Both the position numbers and the translations under genes were made by a program. A DNA stretch of 64,000 nt from Acinetobacter tjernbergiae DSM 14971 = CIP 107465. GTDB taxonomy: Bacteria > Pseudomonadota > Gammaproteobacteria > Pseudomonadales > Moraxellaceae. Positions 1 to 8,201 of this stretch are shown here, piece by piece. The stretch is taken from positions 92,388 through 156,387 of the forward strand of contig NZ_KB894359.1 in NCBI RefSeq assembly GCF_000374425.1, given 5' to 3'. Each line of letters opens with the position of its first letter. Position 1 is the stretch's first letter. The notes under the pieces were generated by a model. That model made no database searches and was not told where the DNA came from. It saw only the letters and a program-made list of their open reading frames with translations.

Positions 1-967
1 CACGTTGATTTAAAAAGCGAATTTCATGTTTGGTTGGATGTACATTGACATCGATATTTTCAGGGTCAACTTCTAAAAACAGCAAATAAGATGAATGTTG
101 ATGCCCATGCAAAATGCCTTCATAGGCCATACGCAAAGCATGTGAAATGGTTTTATCCTTGACAATACGACCATTCACATAGACATACTGCATGTCCGCC
201 TGCGCACGTGCATCTGAAGGATGCCCCAACCAACCAGACAAACGCATATTAATACTTTCAGCATCAATCCAATATGCATTTTGGATAAATGCTTGACCCA
301 ATAATTGTTGCACTCGTTGATAACGTAATTCACCACTATCTGCGATGGGTAAATTCAAACGAATATTATCATTATGTTCGAGTACAAAACGGATTTCAAA
401 ATGAGTCAAAGCCAAACGGCGAACGATTTCTTCAATATGACCAAATTCTGTGCTTGGTTTTTTTAAAAATTTACGGCGAGCGGGGACATTAAAAAATAAG
501 TCCTGCACACGAATATGTGTCCCTTTTTGTGCTGCAACAGCCTGTATTTGCTGATGATCAAAAGCCGTTCCATTGACTTCAACTTGATAGCCGATACCCT
601 GCTCATCTTGACTACTGGTCAACGTTAAACGAGACACGGCAGCAATCGAAGCCAATGCTTCCCCACGAAATCCTAAACTGACAATCGCATGTAGATCTTC
701 AGCAGTTTGAATTTTACTCGTCGCATGACGCATCACGGCTAATGGTAAGTCTTCAGCATGAATACCATGACCATTATCAATGATTTCAATCAGTGTTGAA
801 CCACCTTGTGCCACCCGAATAATCAGTTCGGTTGCCCCAGCATCAATCGCGTTTTCCAATAACTCTTTAACCACTGAAGACGGACGTTCAATGACCTCGC
901 CTGCTGCAATTTGGTTAGCTAAGGCTGCATCAAGTGTATGAATACGACGAGTTGAATCATGCACCAT
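1..967 (-). CDS. mutL: DNA mismatch repair protein MutL (partial, N-terminal part)
   Basis: N-terminal about 322 residues of MutL, the GHKL ATPase that couples MutS mismatch recognition to downstream repair. Reading down from 967 one sees the conserved order: an [20 protein letters not shown] stretch, then [18 protein letters not shown] and [10 protein letters not shown], which form the Bergerat ATP-binding fold, and later [12 protein letters not shown]. The C-terminal half lies outside the window. The ATG at 967 overlaps the end of tsaE by 11 bases, so translation is probably coupled. The tsaE-mutL order is common in gamma-proteobacteria. Identity is secure; the exact start is inferred. Confidence 0.95.
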   Translation of the reverse strand, partial: MVHDSTRRIHTLDAALANQIAAGEVIERPSSVVKELLENAIDAGATELIIRVAQGGSTLIEIIDNGHGIHAEDLPLAVMRHATSKIQTAEDLHAIVSLGFRGEALASIAAVSRLTLTSSQDEQGIGYQVEVNGTAFDHQQIQAVAAQKGTHIRVQDLFFNVPARRKFLKKPSTEFGHIEEIVRRLALTHFEIRFVLEHNDNIRLNLPIADSGELRYQRVQQLLGQAFIQNAYWIDAESINMRLSGWLGHPSDARAQADMQYVYVNGRIVKDKTISHALRMAYEGILHGHQHSSYLLFLEVDPENIDVNVHPTKHEIRFLNQR

Positions 968-1433
968 TCAATTGTTCCTGCAAAATTTGAGCTAAAGGTT
1001 CAGATGACGTGGTCAATGTCACGAATCGAGTTAACTCATCGTCTGATTTTTGAATATCAATGATTACATCGGCTTGAGGAATTTCATCCCCACCTTTCGA
1101 TGGCCATTCAAATAAAAATAAAGCATCAGGTGTTTCTAAATAGTCACGGATTCCCATCAACTCTAATTCATAGGGATCATCTAAACGATATAAGTCGAAA
1201 TGGAAAATTTCTTTGCCTTGAATGGTATAGGGTTCAACCAAGGTATAAGTTGGACTTTTTACTGAACCTTGATGCCCAAGATGTTGTAGAAAATAACGCG
1301 TAAATGTCGTTTTTCCAGCCCCTAAATCACCAATCAAATATATAATGCCTGAATGCACTTGTTGTGAAAGCACTTGCGAAAAATATTGAGTGTCTTGTTC
1401 ATGATTTAAAGTAAATTTCACTGAATATGACAT
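957..1433 (-). CDS. tsaE: tRNA threonylcarbamoyladenosine biosynthesis ATPase TsaE
   Basis: 158-residue ATPase of the TsaBDE complex, which makes the t6A modification at position 37 of ANN-decoding tRNAs. The Walker A motif GDLGAGKTT sits at about residues 35-43. It is followed by the family blocks [10 protein letters not shown] and [14 protein letters not shown] and by the FEWP segment near residue 110. Length is normal for TsaE. It acts in the cytoplasm. The gene precedes and overlaps mutL on the minus strand. Confidence 0.95.
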   Translation of the reverse strand: MSYSVKFTLNHEQDTQYFSQVLSQQVHSGIIYLIGDLGAGKTTFTRYFLQHLGHQGSVKSPTYTLVEPYTIQGKEIFHFDLYRLDDPYELELMGIRDYLETPDALFLFEWPSKGGDEIPQADVIIDIQKSDDELTRFVTLTTSSEPLAQILQEQLNGA

Positions 1434-1553
1434 GGCAAATAGAACAAAATTGGGATGCTGACTATGATAACATTGCCCTGAGGTAAAGCCTAATCTATGG
1501 AAAGAAGTTGATTCTTTTTAATGCAATCATGAGCTAAATATTAAAGGATAGAA

Positions 1554-1844
1554 ATGTCTTCTGAATCTTTATTTATACATTGCGAATGTCATGGTCAAAA
1601 TTATGCTGCTGTCGTATGCGGACATTTGATTCAAAATAACAATAATTATCCTCTGGGTTTTATTGAAAATGTTTCTACCCCAACGAATCCACAAGGCTGG
1701 TGTTTGGCATGTGAATATGTTTTTACTCAGGAGAATGGTATGACAGATTCATTCCATAACTTTAATAATATGGCTGTTGTCTGTACTCAATGCTATCAGG
1801 AGATAAAAACTAAACACGATATCTATAAAAATCAGCAATCTTAA
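1554..1844 (+). CDS. Small Cys-rich protein, probably zinc-binding
   Basis: 96-residue protein with an AAAGGA ribosome-binding site just before the ATG. No signal peptide or membrane segment is seen. Cysteines and histidines are grouped: CECHG near residue 11, VCGH near 22, WCLAC near 50 and VCTQC near 76. The last two are CxxC knuckles, so a structural zinc site is likely. I do not recognise the family and assign no function. It stands alone between tsaE (divergent) and a pseudouridine synthase in the same direction. Confidence 0.7.
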   Translation: MSSESLFIHCECHGQNYAAVVCGHLIQNNNNYPLGFIENVSTPTNPQGWCLACEYVFTQENGMTDSFHNFNNMAVVCTQCYQEIKTKHDIYKNQQS

Positions 1845-1870
1845 TAAACTTGACCACTTACTAACTAAAT

Positions 1871-2785
1871 ATGATTGATTCTACCGCATCTATCTTTTCT
1901 CCCCCCTTAATCAACGGTGTCAGTGCCAGTAAAGTCTTTTTACCCCATGAAATTTCTGCACCTACCATTTTTGCTTATCTTTGCCAACACTTTCCACATA
2001 TTCAATCAAGCGAATGGCAACAACGTTTTAGCGATGAATTAATCTATGCTGCGAACGGTGAAAAATTAAAAATAGACAGTATCTATACGCCCAATAGCCA
2101 TATTTTTTATTATCGTTTCCTAGCTCAAGAAATCCATGTGCCCTTTCAGCATGAGATTTTATACGAAAATGAACATTTACTCGTCGTTGATAAACCCCAC
2201 TTTCTGACAATGACACCGACAGGACAATACGTTCAAGAAACATTACTCGTCCGCTTAAAGAAACAAACAGGCTATGAAGAACTGACTCCAATCCACAGAT
2301 TAGATCGAGAAACAGCCGGTGTCGTTTTATTCTGTAAAAAACCAGAATGTAGAGGGATATACCAACAGCTTTTTGCCGATCGAAAAGTACAAAAAATCTA
2401 TCATGCGATTGCTGCTTATCGTTCTGAAATCATTTTTCCACAAACTTTACAATTGCATATGGAAAAAGGAAATCCTTTCTACACCATGCAAACTAATGCT
2501 GAAAAAGCTCAAAATACGGAAACATTCATCGAGCTACTTGAGCACAACCAACAACATGCGAAATATCGACTTCAACCTAAAACAGGGAAACAGCATCAAT
2601 TACGTGTACACCTTAATTATTTAGGTCTCCCGATTTTAAATGACCCCTTTTATCCAATGGTGGCGCATAAAGCTGATGATGACTTTAGCCAACCGCTACA
2701 ATTATTAGCAAAGGAAATTTATTTTATAGATCCGATTCTAAATCAAGGAATGTGCTTTAGTTCTAATTTTGAACTTACATTGTAA
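1871..2785 (+). CDS. RluA-family RNA pseudouridine synthase
   Basis: 304-residue enzyme that isomerises uridine to pseudouridine in structured RNA. The catalytic signature HRLDRETAGVVLF lies near residues 141-153, with Asp as the nucleophile, and KTGKQHQLRVHL near residue 238 is the second conserved block. About 90 residues precede the catalytic domain, but no clear S4 domain is visible. The target RNA cannot be told from sequence; RluA, RluC/D and TruC relatives share these motifs. The start has no strong Shine-Dalgarno, and the next in-frame ATG is far inside. Confidence 0.85.
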   Translation: MIDSTASIFSPPLINGVSASKVFLPHEISAPTIFAYLCQHFPHIQSSEWQQRFSDELIYAANGEKLKIDSIYTPNSHIFYYRFLAQEIHVPFQHEILYENEHLLVVDKPHFLTMTPTGQYVQETLLVRLKKQTGYEELTPIHRLDRETAGVVLFCKKPECRGIYQQLFADRKVQKIYHAIAAYRSEIIFPQTLQLHMEKGNPFYTMQTNAEKAQNTETFIELLEHNQQHAKYRLQPKTGKQHQLRVHLNYLGLPILNDPFYPMVAHKADDDFSQPLQLLAKEIYFIDPILNQGMCFSSNFELTL

Positions 2786-2828
2786 ATACAGCGTAATGAC
2801 AAAAAATCTATTTTTCACTTCAAAAATA

Positions 2829-2856
2829 TTGAAATTACATTGCAATGGTTTAGAAT
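2829..2856 (+). promoter_or_regulatory. Predicted sigma-70 promoter of the antitoxin-like gene
   Basis: TTGAAA and TAGAAT are separated by 16 bases, ending about 37 bases before the ATG at 2894. Predicted by eye only. Confidence 0.45.
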
Positions 2857-2893
2857 ACATGACGATAATTAAAAATATTTGGTCTTATTCTGT

Positions 2894-3202
2894 ATGCGAA
2901 AAACAGAAGTTTATCAGGTTCGCCTCGATTCACAGGAAAAAAAACAGGCTTTTGCCGTTTTTAAGCAGCTCGGCATATCCCCTGCTCAAGCCGTTCGTCT
3001 TTTCTTTAAGCAGGTCGTTCTGACGAAGTCAATCCCGTTTGCAATTGAAAACCAAAACATCAATATGGAGCAGTTACTTAAACTTCGTAAATCTAAAAAT
3101 GCCGCAGCAAACGAAAATCCATCCGCAATTGATATAGAAGATGATCACGAAGATTTATTTGAAGAGCTGAATGCACTTTTAGGTGAAAGTGACAAAAGTT
3201 AA
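2894..3202 (+). CDS. RelB/DinJ-family antitoxin-like protein
   Basis: 102 residues from the ATG at 2894 (MRKTEVYQVRLD). An upstream TTG in frame at 2879 would add five residues but is less likely. The N-terminus reads as a ribbon-helix-helix: a strand TEVYQVRLD, then KKQAFAVFKQLGISPAQAVRLFFKQV, followed by the DinJ-like KSIPF motif. The C-terminal tail is acidic (IDIEDDHEDLFEELNALL), as in toxin-neutralising segments. No RelE/YafQ toxin follows; the next gene, 98 bases on, is a GNAT acetyltransferase. It may be an orphan antitoxin or a DNA-binding regulator. Confidence 0.75.
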   Translation: MRKTEVYQVRLDSQEKKQAFAVFKQLGISPAQAVRLFFKQVVLTKSIPFAIENQNINMEQLLKLRKSKNAAANENPSAIDIEDDHEDLFEELNALLGESDKS

Positions 3203-3300
3203 CAATGTTGCATTTATAAACAAGTTTTTATTTTTTAAGCTGAATTTTTTTCGTTATCCTGACAGTTCAAATACAATTATAAATGTAAGGATCAACAAGA

Positions 3301-3744
3301 ATGATTGTTAAACGAGCAATAAAGGAAGATCTCCATCAGCTTGCTGTCTTATTTGATGAATATCGCCAATTCTATGGGGCATCATCAAATATTGAACAAT
3401 CTTATCAATTTTTAAAACATCGTTTCGATAATAAAGATAGCGTCATTTTCATTCATCTTAAAGACGATGATTTCACTGGTTTTGTTTTACTTTATCTCGC
3501 ATTTTCCTCTGTTGCTTGTGAAACGTATTACATTTTGGATGATGTCTATGTCACACCCTCTTATCGCAAACAAGGCTCTGCAAAACAATTGATTGATACT
3601 GCCATTCTTTTTGCACGTCACGATAATGCTCAGCGGATTAGCCTTGAAACACAGAAGAATAATTACCAATCACACCAACTCTATGAGCAAATGGGCTTTA
3701 TTCGTGATGATGAATTCAAGACCTTTCATTGCTTCTTAAAGTAA
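3301..3744 (+). CDS. GNAT-family N-acetyltransferase
   Basis: 147 residues forming one GNAT domain: an N-terminal strand and helix (MIVKRAIKEDLHQLAVLFDE), the strand LDDVYVTPSYR, the acetyl-CoA-binding loop RKQGSAKQLI near residues 90-99, and the C-terminal NYQSHQLYEQMGF motif. An AAGGA ribosome-binding site lies 9 bases upstream. The substrate is unknown. The domain is ordinary in size and looks like a small-molecule or amino-acid acetyltransferase. A toxin role with the upstream RHH protein is conceivable, because GNAT toxins pair with RHH antitoxins, but nothing here proves it. It ends one base before the convergent rsuA-like gene. Confidence 0.85.
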   Translation: MIVKRAIKEDLHQLAVLFDEYRQFYGASSNIEQSYQFLKHRFDNKDSVIFIHLKDDDFTGFVLLYLAFSSVACETYYILDDVYVTPSYRKQGSAKQLIDTAILFARHDNAQRISLETQKNNYQSHQLYEQMGFIRDDEFKTFHCFLK

Positions 3745-4458
3745 TCATTCATCCAAAGCAATATTTTGACTCAGCTGTTTTTGTGAAGGTGTTAAATAGA
3801 TCCACTCACCTTCTTTTAATTCAGGAAGTTCTAGTAAACCGATTTGATGTCGATGCAAAACTTCAACCTTATTACCGACCGCAGCCAACATACGTTTGAC
3901 TTGATGATAAACGCCTTGATGAATCGTCATCGCCAATTGATGTGTTGAAAATAGTTGAACATTGGTGGCAGCATAGATACCTTTTTCATTACGTAATTCA
4001 ACCCCTTGTTCTAAAGCCATTTTCTGTTCAGGCATGATCGGATCAGCAGTGGTCACATGATACACTTTAGGGACGTGTTTTCGTGGATTGGTTAATGCTT
4101 GTAAATATTGACCATCATCCGTTAACAGCAATAACCCTGTTGTATCTTGGTCTAAACGTCCAACACACTGAATACCTCGATGAATCAAAATTTCAGGCAA
4201 TAAACTAAATACACTTTTATGATGTGTTGCCTGATGTGAGCATTCATAACCTTGCGGTTTATTTAAAACAATATAGATATGCTCTCGATATTGGTATTCA
4301 TCACCAAACACCTGAAAGCAAAGCTGTTCCGTATTAATATTTTGCTTAGGATTGTTACAAACCTGATTTTCGATTTGCACAAAACCATTTTTAATTAACT
4401 GCTGGCAATACTTACGTGAACCAAAGCCCTGAGATTGCAAAATTTTTTCCAGCAGCAT
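3745..4458 (-). CDS. rsuA: 16S rRNA pseudouridine synthase, RsuA family
   Basis: About 237 residues from ATG 4458 (MLLEKILQSQGFGSRKYC); an in-frame ATG at 4476 adds six residues that do not look like the family. The N-terminal S4 RNA-binding domain covers residues 1-60. The catalytic motif GRLDQDTTGLLLLTDDG follows near residue 95, and KVYHV and the HQGVYHQVKRMLAAVGN block come later. This pattern matches RsuA, which modifies U516 of 16S rRNA. RluE or RluF relatives share the motifs, so the exact target is inferred. It is convergent with the GNAT gene. Confidence 0.85.
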   Translation of the reverse strand: MLLEKILQSQGFGSRKYCQQLIKNGFVQIENQVCNNPKQNINTEQLCFQVFGDEYQYREHIYIVLNKPQGYECSHQATHHKSVFSLLPEILIHRGIQCVGRLDQDTTGLLLLTDDGQYLQALTNPRKHVPKVYHVTTADPIMPEQKMALEQGVELRNEKGIYAATNVQLFSTHQLAMTIHQGVYHQVKRMLAAVGNKVEVLHRHQIGLLELPELKEGEWIYLTPSQKQLSQNIALDE

Positions 4459-4703
4459 AAATAAACCCTCACTCAAACTTGATCTATTCTACTCGATTCA
4501 TCTCTTTTAAGTTGTTCCAAAAATCATCACTCTTTGTTTTTATAGTTTATTCATAATCCCTTCATTTGTAATAGAACACATACAAAACCATCATCAAACT
4601 CTCTCAATCCAACTATTGCACTTCATATTTTCACTTAAAAATCTTGTTACATTTACCACAAGCAAAAGAATACTGTCCAAAAGAATGGATAAGGAGTTTC
4701 ATC

Positions 4704-5222
4704 ATGAAATCGAATATGTGGTTATGTGGCATTATCTTAGCAAGTTGTTCATCAGTGATGACTGTTACTCATGCAGATAATTCAACTCGTGTCGCAGCGA
4801 CATCAGCTCTAGGTAGTGTTGTCGGTACAGCAATTGGGCAACAATTAGGTGGACAAACAGGAGCAATGATTGGCTCTGCAATTGGTGGAGCTGGCGGTGC
4901 AGCAGCATCAAGTAATAAACGTGACCGTACTGAAGCTGCAATTGGTGGTGGTTTAGGTGGAGCTGGTGGTTACACTGTAGGTCGTAATGTCGCTGGAACC
5001 AATGGTGGTTATATTGGTGCTGCTTTAGGTGCAGCAGGCGGTGCGACTTTAGGTCAAAAAGTAGGACAAGATCGTGATGAAGATCGCCGCTACGAAAGTC
5101 GTCGTTCGTATGATGATCGTCGTTATGAAAATCGCCGCTCTTATGATGAACGCCGCTACTACAATTCTCGCCATAATTATCGTCATGATAATGGCTATCA
5201 TCGTGGTTGGTATAAAGACTAA
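4704..5222 (+). CDS. Glycine-zipper envelope lipoprotein with Arg/Tyr-rich tail
   Basis: 172 residues from ATG 4704, chosen because AAGGAG lies 8 bases before it; the in-frame ATG at 4644 lacks a site. A signal peptide with a possible lipobox (ILASC) opens the protein. The middle is built of small-residue zippers (GTAIGQQLGGQTGAMIGSAIG and two more such blocks) able to pack in a membrane. The tail repeats RRYESRRSYD-type units about four times and ends in His/Tyr/Arg-rich sequence. Function is unknown; the fold resembles the glycine-zipper proteins of the bacterial envelope. Confidence 0.8.
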   Translation: MKSNMWLCGIILASCSSVMTVTHADNSTRVAATSALGSVVGTAIGQQLGGQTGAMIGSAIGGAGGAAASSNKRDRTEAAIGGGLGGAGGYTVGRNVAGTNGGYIGAALGAAGGATLGQKVGQDRDEDRRYESRRSYDDRRYENRRSYDERRYYNSRHNYRHDNGYHRGWYKD

Positions 5223-5249
5223 TAATCAAACAATATCGCTTACCCTTTT

Positions 5250-5272
5250 GGCGCCTTCGGGCGCTTTTTTTG
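5250..5272 (+). terminator. Rho-independent terminator
   Basis: GCGCC-TTCG-GGCGC hairpin followed by seven T, 28 bases after the glycine-zipper gene. Confidence 0.9.
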
Positions 5273-5292
5273 TTTTAATGAATTGACACATA

Positions 5293-5346
5293 ATATCGAA
5301 CAAAAACGATATACAAGATCAAATCAATATCGTATTATTTCGATAT
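5293..5346. promoter_or_regulatory. Two matching inverted repeats, likely operators
   Basis: ATATCG-N8-CGATAT occurs at 5293-5312 and again at 5327-5346, 34 bases centre to centre. The second copy ends 16 bases before the start of the flavin oxidoreductase gene, so a bound protein would sit over the promoter or block the ribosome-binding region. No regulator gene adjoins it. Confidence 0.6.
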
Positions 5347-5362
5347 ATGGTTTTGAGAGTCA

Positions 5363-6367
5363 ATGATGAAATCACTACGCGATATAAAATTTTCTATTCT
5401 AGAATTAGCACCCGTCAGAGATGATAAAAGTATTGAGTTTTCACTTCGTCATGCACTAGAGCTTGCTCAATATGCTGAAAATCTAGGTTACGAACGTTTT
5501 TGGTTAGCCGAACATCACAATATGGATGGTATTGCCAGTTCAGCAACTGCTGTCCTGTTGGGATTTATTGCTGCACATACTCAGAAGATTCGTTTAGGTT
5601 CTGGCGGTATCATGCTTCCTAACCATGCTCCACTCGTTGTCGCAGAACAATTCGGGACTTTAGCAACACTCTACCCAAACCGTTTTGAACTCGGTTTAGG
5701 TCGCGCACCTGGAACTGATCCGCTCACCATGCGAGCATTACGTCGCGGTCGCCAAGAAACGGAGGAACAATTTCCCCAAGATGTGATGGAAATTTTACAA
5801 TACTTCAAAGCACCACAACCAAATCAGAAAATTATTGCGACTCCTGGACAAAATACGCATGTCCCTGTTTGGTTACTCGGTTCAAGTTTATTTAGCGCAC
5901 AACTGGCGGCTAAGCTAGGACTTCCCTATTCTTTTGCCTCTCATTTCGCACCAAGAATGTTAGGACAAGCAATCGAAATTTATCGTGATAATTTCCAAGC
6001 ATCTGAATATTTAGATAAACCTTATGTTTCAATGGGTGTACCCACTGTAGTCGCAGCAACCGATGATGAAGCACAATATTTAGCAACCAGTTCTTACCAA
6101 CGAATTTTGAATCTGATTCGTGGGCATAGTTTAAAGCTAAAACCACCTATTGAATCGACGCAGGGTTTAGCAAGTAGTGCCGAACAAATGGCAATTCAGA
6201 ATTTTTATGCTATGGCACAAATCGGCTCACCAGAAACGGTTAAAACTGGGTTAAATAAAATTGCCAATCAATATGATGTTGATGAGTTTATCTTTACTTG
6301 TGATATTTATGATACGCAAAAACGTTTGGAAAACTTTAGTTTGTTGATGGATATTAAAAACAAATAA
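5363..6367 (+). CDS. LLM-class flavin-dependent oxidoreductase (luciferase-like)
   Basis: 334 residues of the bacterial-luciferase-like TIM-barrel family, which uses reduced FMN to oxidise small organic substrates. Family marks include [12 protein letters not shown] at the N-terminus, [12 protein letters not shown] near residues 47-58, the [22 protein letters not shown] block near 85, and [11 protein letters not shown] near 115. These fit the subgroup with MsnO8-type LLM annotation. The substrate is unknown. Two ATGs are adjacent (5363 and 5366). The two palindromes immediately upstream suggest tight transcriptional control by an unlinked regulator. Confidence 0.88.
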   Translation: MMKSLRDIKFSILELAPVRDDKSIEFSLRHALELAQYAENLGYERFWLAEHHNMDGIASSATAVLLGFIAAHTQKIRLGSGGIMLPNHAPLVVAEQFGTLATLYPNRFELGLGRAPGTDPLTMRALRRGRQETEEQFPQDVMEILQYFKAPQPNQKIIATPGQNTHVPVWLLGSSLFSAQLAAKLGLPYSFASHFAPRMLGQAIEIYRDNFQASEYLDKPYVSMGVPTVVAATDDEAQYLATSSYQRILNLIRGHSLKLKPPIESTQGLASSAEQMAIQNFYAMAQIGSPETVKTGLNKIANQYDVDEFIFTCDIYDTQKRLENFSLLMDIKNK

Positions 6368-6381
6368 TTTCACACTTTCTC

Positions 6382-6415
6382 AAGTAAGCATTGTTGGTAA
6401 CGAGAATGCTTACTT
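6382..6415. terminator. Convergent hairpin after the LLM gene
   Basis: AAGTAAGCATT (6382-6392) and AATGCTTACTT (6405-6415) form a perfect 11-bp stem with a 12-base loop between two convergent genes. There is no long T tract. It overlaps the last codons of the minus-strand gene ending at 6410. Confidence 0.55.
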
Positions 6416-7126
6416 CACCACACCAACATATTGATACATCTTATTATTTTTAGCATAGCGTAAATATTTCCCTTGGGGCTTATAGTCTTTATCCAATAGC
6501 ATAAAATCAATATTTTTCAAACTCTTATCACTACGAATATAATCAGGTACATCATTCGATCCTTCATGATTTTTGCAATCAAAATCAACTTGAATATGAT
6601 CAAATTGAGCTTTCTTCGTTTGAAAAACTTTAATCGCCTGAATATTCCCAGTTTTTGTTGGTTTGAAAGCATGAATTGCATACGCTCCAATACAACTACT
6701 TCCTTTATAATAATTTTCAACTAGATAAACAGGTTGTTTTTCAAATTCAGTTTGTTTCACATCTAAAATAAAGCCCGTATCCATTGAGACTAAAGTCGTT
6801 TTATCTGCTTTTTTTGACTGAGCATAAGATGCATATTCTCCCATCGTTCCCCCACTACCAACATCAAAGGTATAAAACTTTAGGCTCTTGTCAGGCGAAA
6901 AATGTATACGCAAATTATAATGATCCTGAAAAACAGGAAAAGAATAACTAAAACTCGTAGGGTCTTGCTTTATTTTATTCACAATTGCCGTTTCAATCTT
7001 TTGATTCACTTCATAAAAATCCTTTTTATCATAATTTTTAATCAGCTTTTTCTCAAACTGAGCAAGTGTTTCAGCATGTGCTTGCGAAAGTAAAATCAAG
7101 GGTAATAATAAAGCAAGTTTTTCCAT
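6410..7126 (-). CDS. Secreted protein of unknown function
   Basis: 238 residues with a cleavable signal peptide (MEKLALLLPLILLSQAHA, likely cut after AHA). The mature part is rich in Lys, Tyr and Asp, with few cysteines (CIGAY and DFDCKN, which could form one disulfide). I recognise no catalytic motif. It is probably periplasmic. It is convergent with the LLM gene and followed on its 5' side by the ppsR terminator hairpin. Similar 'hypothetical' exported proteins are common in Acinetobacter, but I cannot name the family. Confidence 0.75.
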   Translation of the reverse strand: MEKLALLLPLILLSQAHAETLAQFEKKLIKNYDKKDFYEVNQKIETAIVNKIKQDPTSFSYSFPVFQDHYNLRIHFSPDKSLKFYTFDVGSGGTMGEYASYAQSKKADKTTLVSMDTGFILDVKQTEFEKQPVYLVENYYKGSSCIGAYAIHAFKPTKTGNIQAIKVFQTKKAQFDHIQVDFDCKNHEGSNDVPDYIRSDKSLKNIDFMLLDKDYKPQGKYLRYAKNNKMYQYVGVVK

Positions 7127-7159
7127 TATCTATTCCTATTTTTGTGACTGCTAAACGAG

Positions 7160-7187
7160 AAAAGCGCAGCACATTGTCTACGCTTTT
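7160..7187 (-). terminator. Hairpin downstream of ppsR
   Basis: AAAAGCG and CGCTTTT pair across a 14-base loop, 20 bases after the ppsR stop on the minus strand. The T-rich ends make it a plausible terminator. Confidence 0.5.
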
Positions 7188-7206
7188 TAATTATTTATTA
7201 TCATAT

Positions 7207-8043
7207 TTAACCAATACGACGTTTTAAACCCGTCGCTTGTAAAATACGCGTTGAGATTTCTTCAATCGACATTTCAGTGACATTTAAGTACTTAATTCCT
7301 TCTGAAATATAAATCCCTTCGATCGCACGTAATTCCATCTGACACTGGCTAAAACTTGCATAACGACTATTTGCCTTACGTTCATTACGAATCGCAACTA
7401 AACGTTCAGCATCAATCATCAAACCAAAAAGTTTATTTTTATGTTCTCTTAAAACTTTGGGTAAACGGTTATCGTCTAAATCTTCCTCAGTTAATGGATA
7501 ATTTGCGACACGAATACCAAATTGCAAAGACAGATAAATTGATGTTGGTGTTTTCCCAGAACGAGAAACGCCGATTAAAATAATGTCAGCTTTATCATAA
7601 TGACGTGTTCTTGCGCCATCGTCATTGTCTAAAGCAAAATGAACGGCATCAATACGTGCTTTGTAATATTCTGAATCTGTGACTGCGTGTGTTTGTCCAA
7701 CCAATGTCGTTGGTGGTGTTCCCAATTCTTGCTCAAGTTTACTAATTAATCCCTCAAAAACATCTAAATTTACCGCTTTGGCTGTATTAATAATTTCTCG
7801 AACATGAGGATCAACCAAAGTATCAAAAACAAGCGGTAAAGAACCATCACGAGACTGGCATGCATTGATCTCTACAGCCACATTCATCGCTGCTTCTTCA
7901 GTGGTGATATAAGGCATGATATGGATGTCAAAATCAACGTTTGGAAATTGCGCAAGTAGTGAATGTCCAAGGGTTTCTGCGGTAATTGCGGTACCATCTG
8001 AAATAAAAAATACGCTCCGTTTAATTTGTTTACTTACGGGCAT
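7207..8043 (-). CDS. ppsR: Phosphoenolpyruvate synthase regulatory protein (DUF299 kinase/pyrophosphorylase)
   Basis: 278 residues. Members of this family inactivate PEP synthase by ADP-dependent phosphorylation of a Thr next to the catalytic His and reactivate it with phosphate. The P-loop GVSRSGKT is near residue 158; VFFISDGTAITAETLGHSLL at the N-terminus is diagnostic. ATG 8043 was preferred to the preceding in-frame TTG. It is divergent from ppsA, its target, across 158 bases, which supports the assignment. Confidence 0.93.
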   Translation of the reverse strand: MPVSKQIKRSVFFISDGTAITAETLGHSLLAQFPNVDFDIHIMPYITTEEAAMNVAVEINACQSRDGSLPLVFDTLVDPHVREIINTAKAVNLDVFEGLISKLEQELGTPPTTLVGQTHAVTDSEYYKARIDAVHFALDNDDGARTRHYDKADIILIGVSRSGKTPTSIYLSLQFGIRVANYPLTEEDLDDNRLPKVLREHKNKLFGLMIDAERLVAIRNERKANSRYASFSQCQMELRAIEGIYISEGIKYLNVTEMSIEEISTRILQATGLKRRIG

Positions 8044-8201
8044 CAAAATTCTCCTTAAACATTTGTCTTAGTGCTCTATAATCTTTATAGTAAACTCATC
8101 TAACATGACTGTCGCTTAGTAAAACGCTAAATCTAGGCACATTCGTATCATTTCATACCAATGATGGTCATTCATACTGCAAAAAAAGTGGAGTAAATAC
8201 T

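Noticed and set aside
4765..5229. 154-residue His/Asp/Leu-rich ORF on the minus strand
   Set aside because: It is the antisense of the glycine-zipper gene; its composition is a mirror of that gene's repeats and it has no start signal or family motif.
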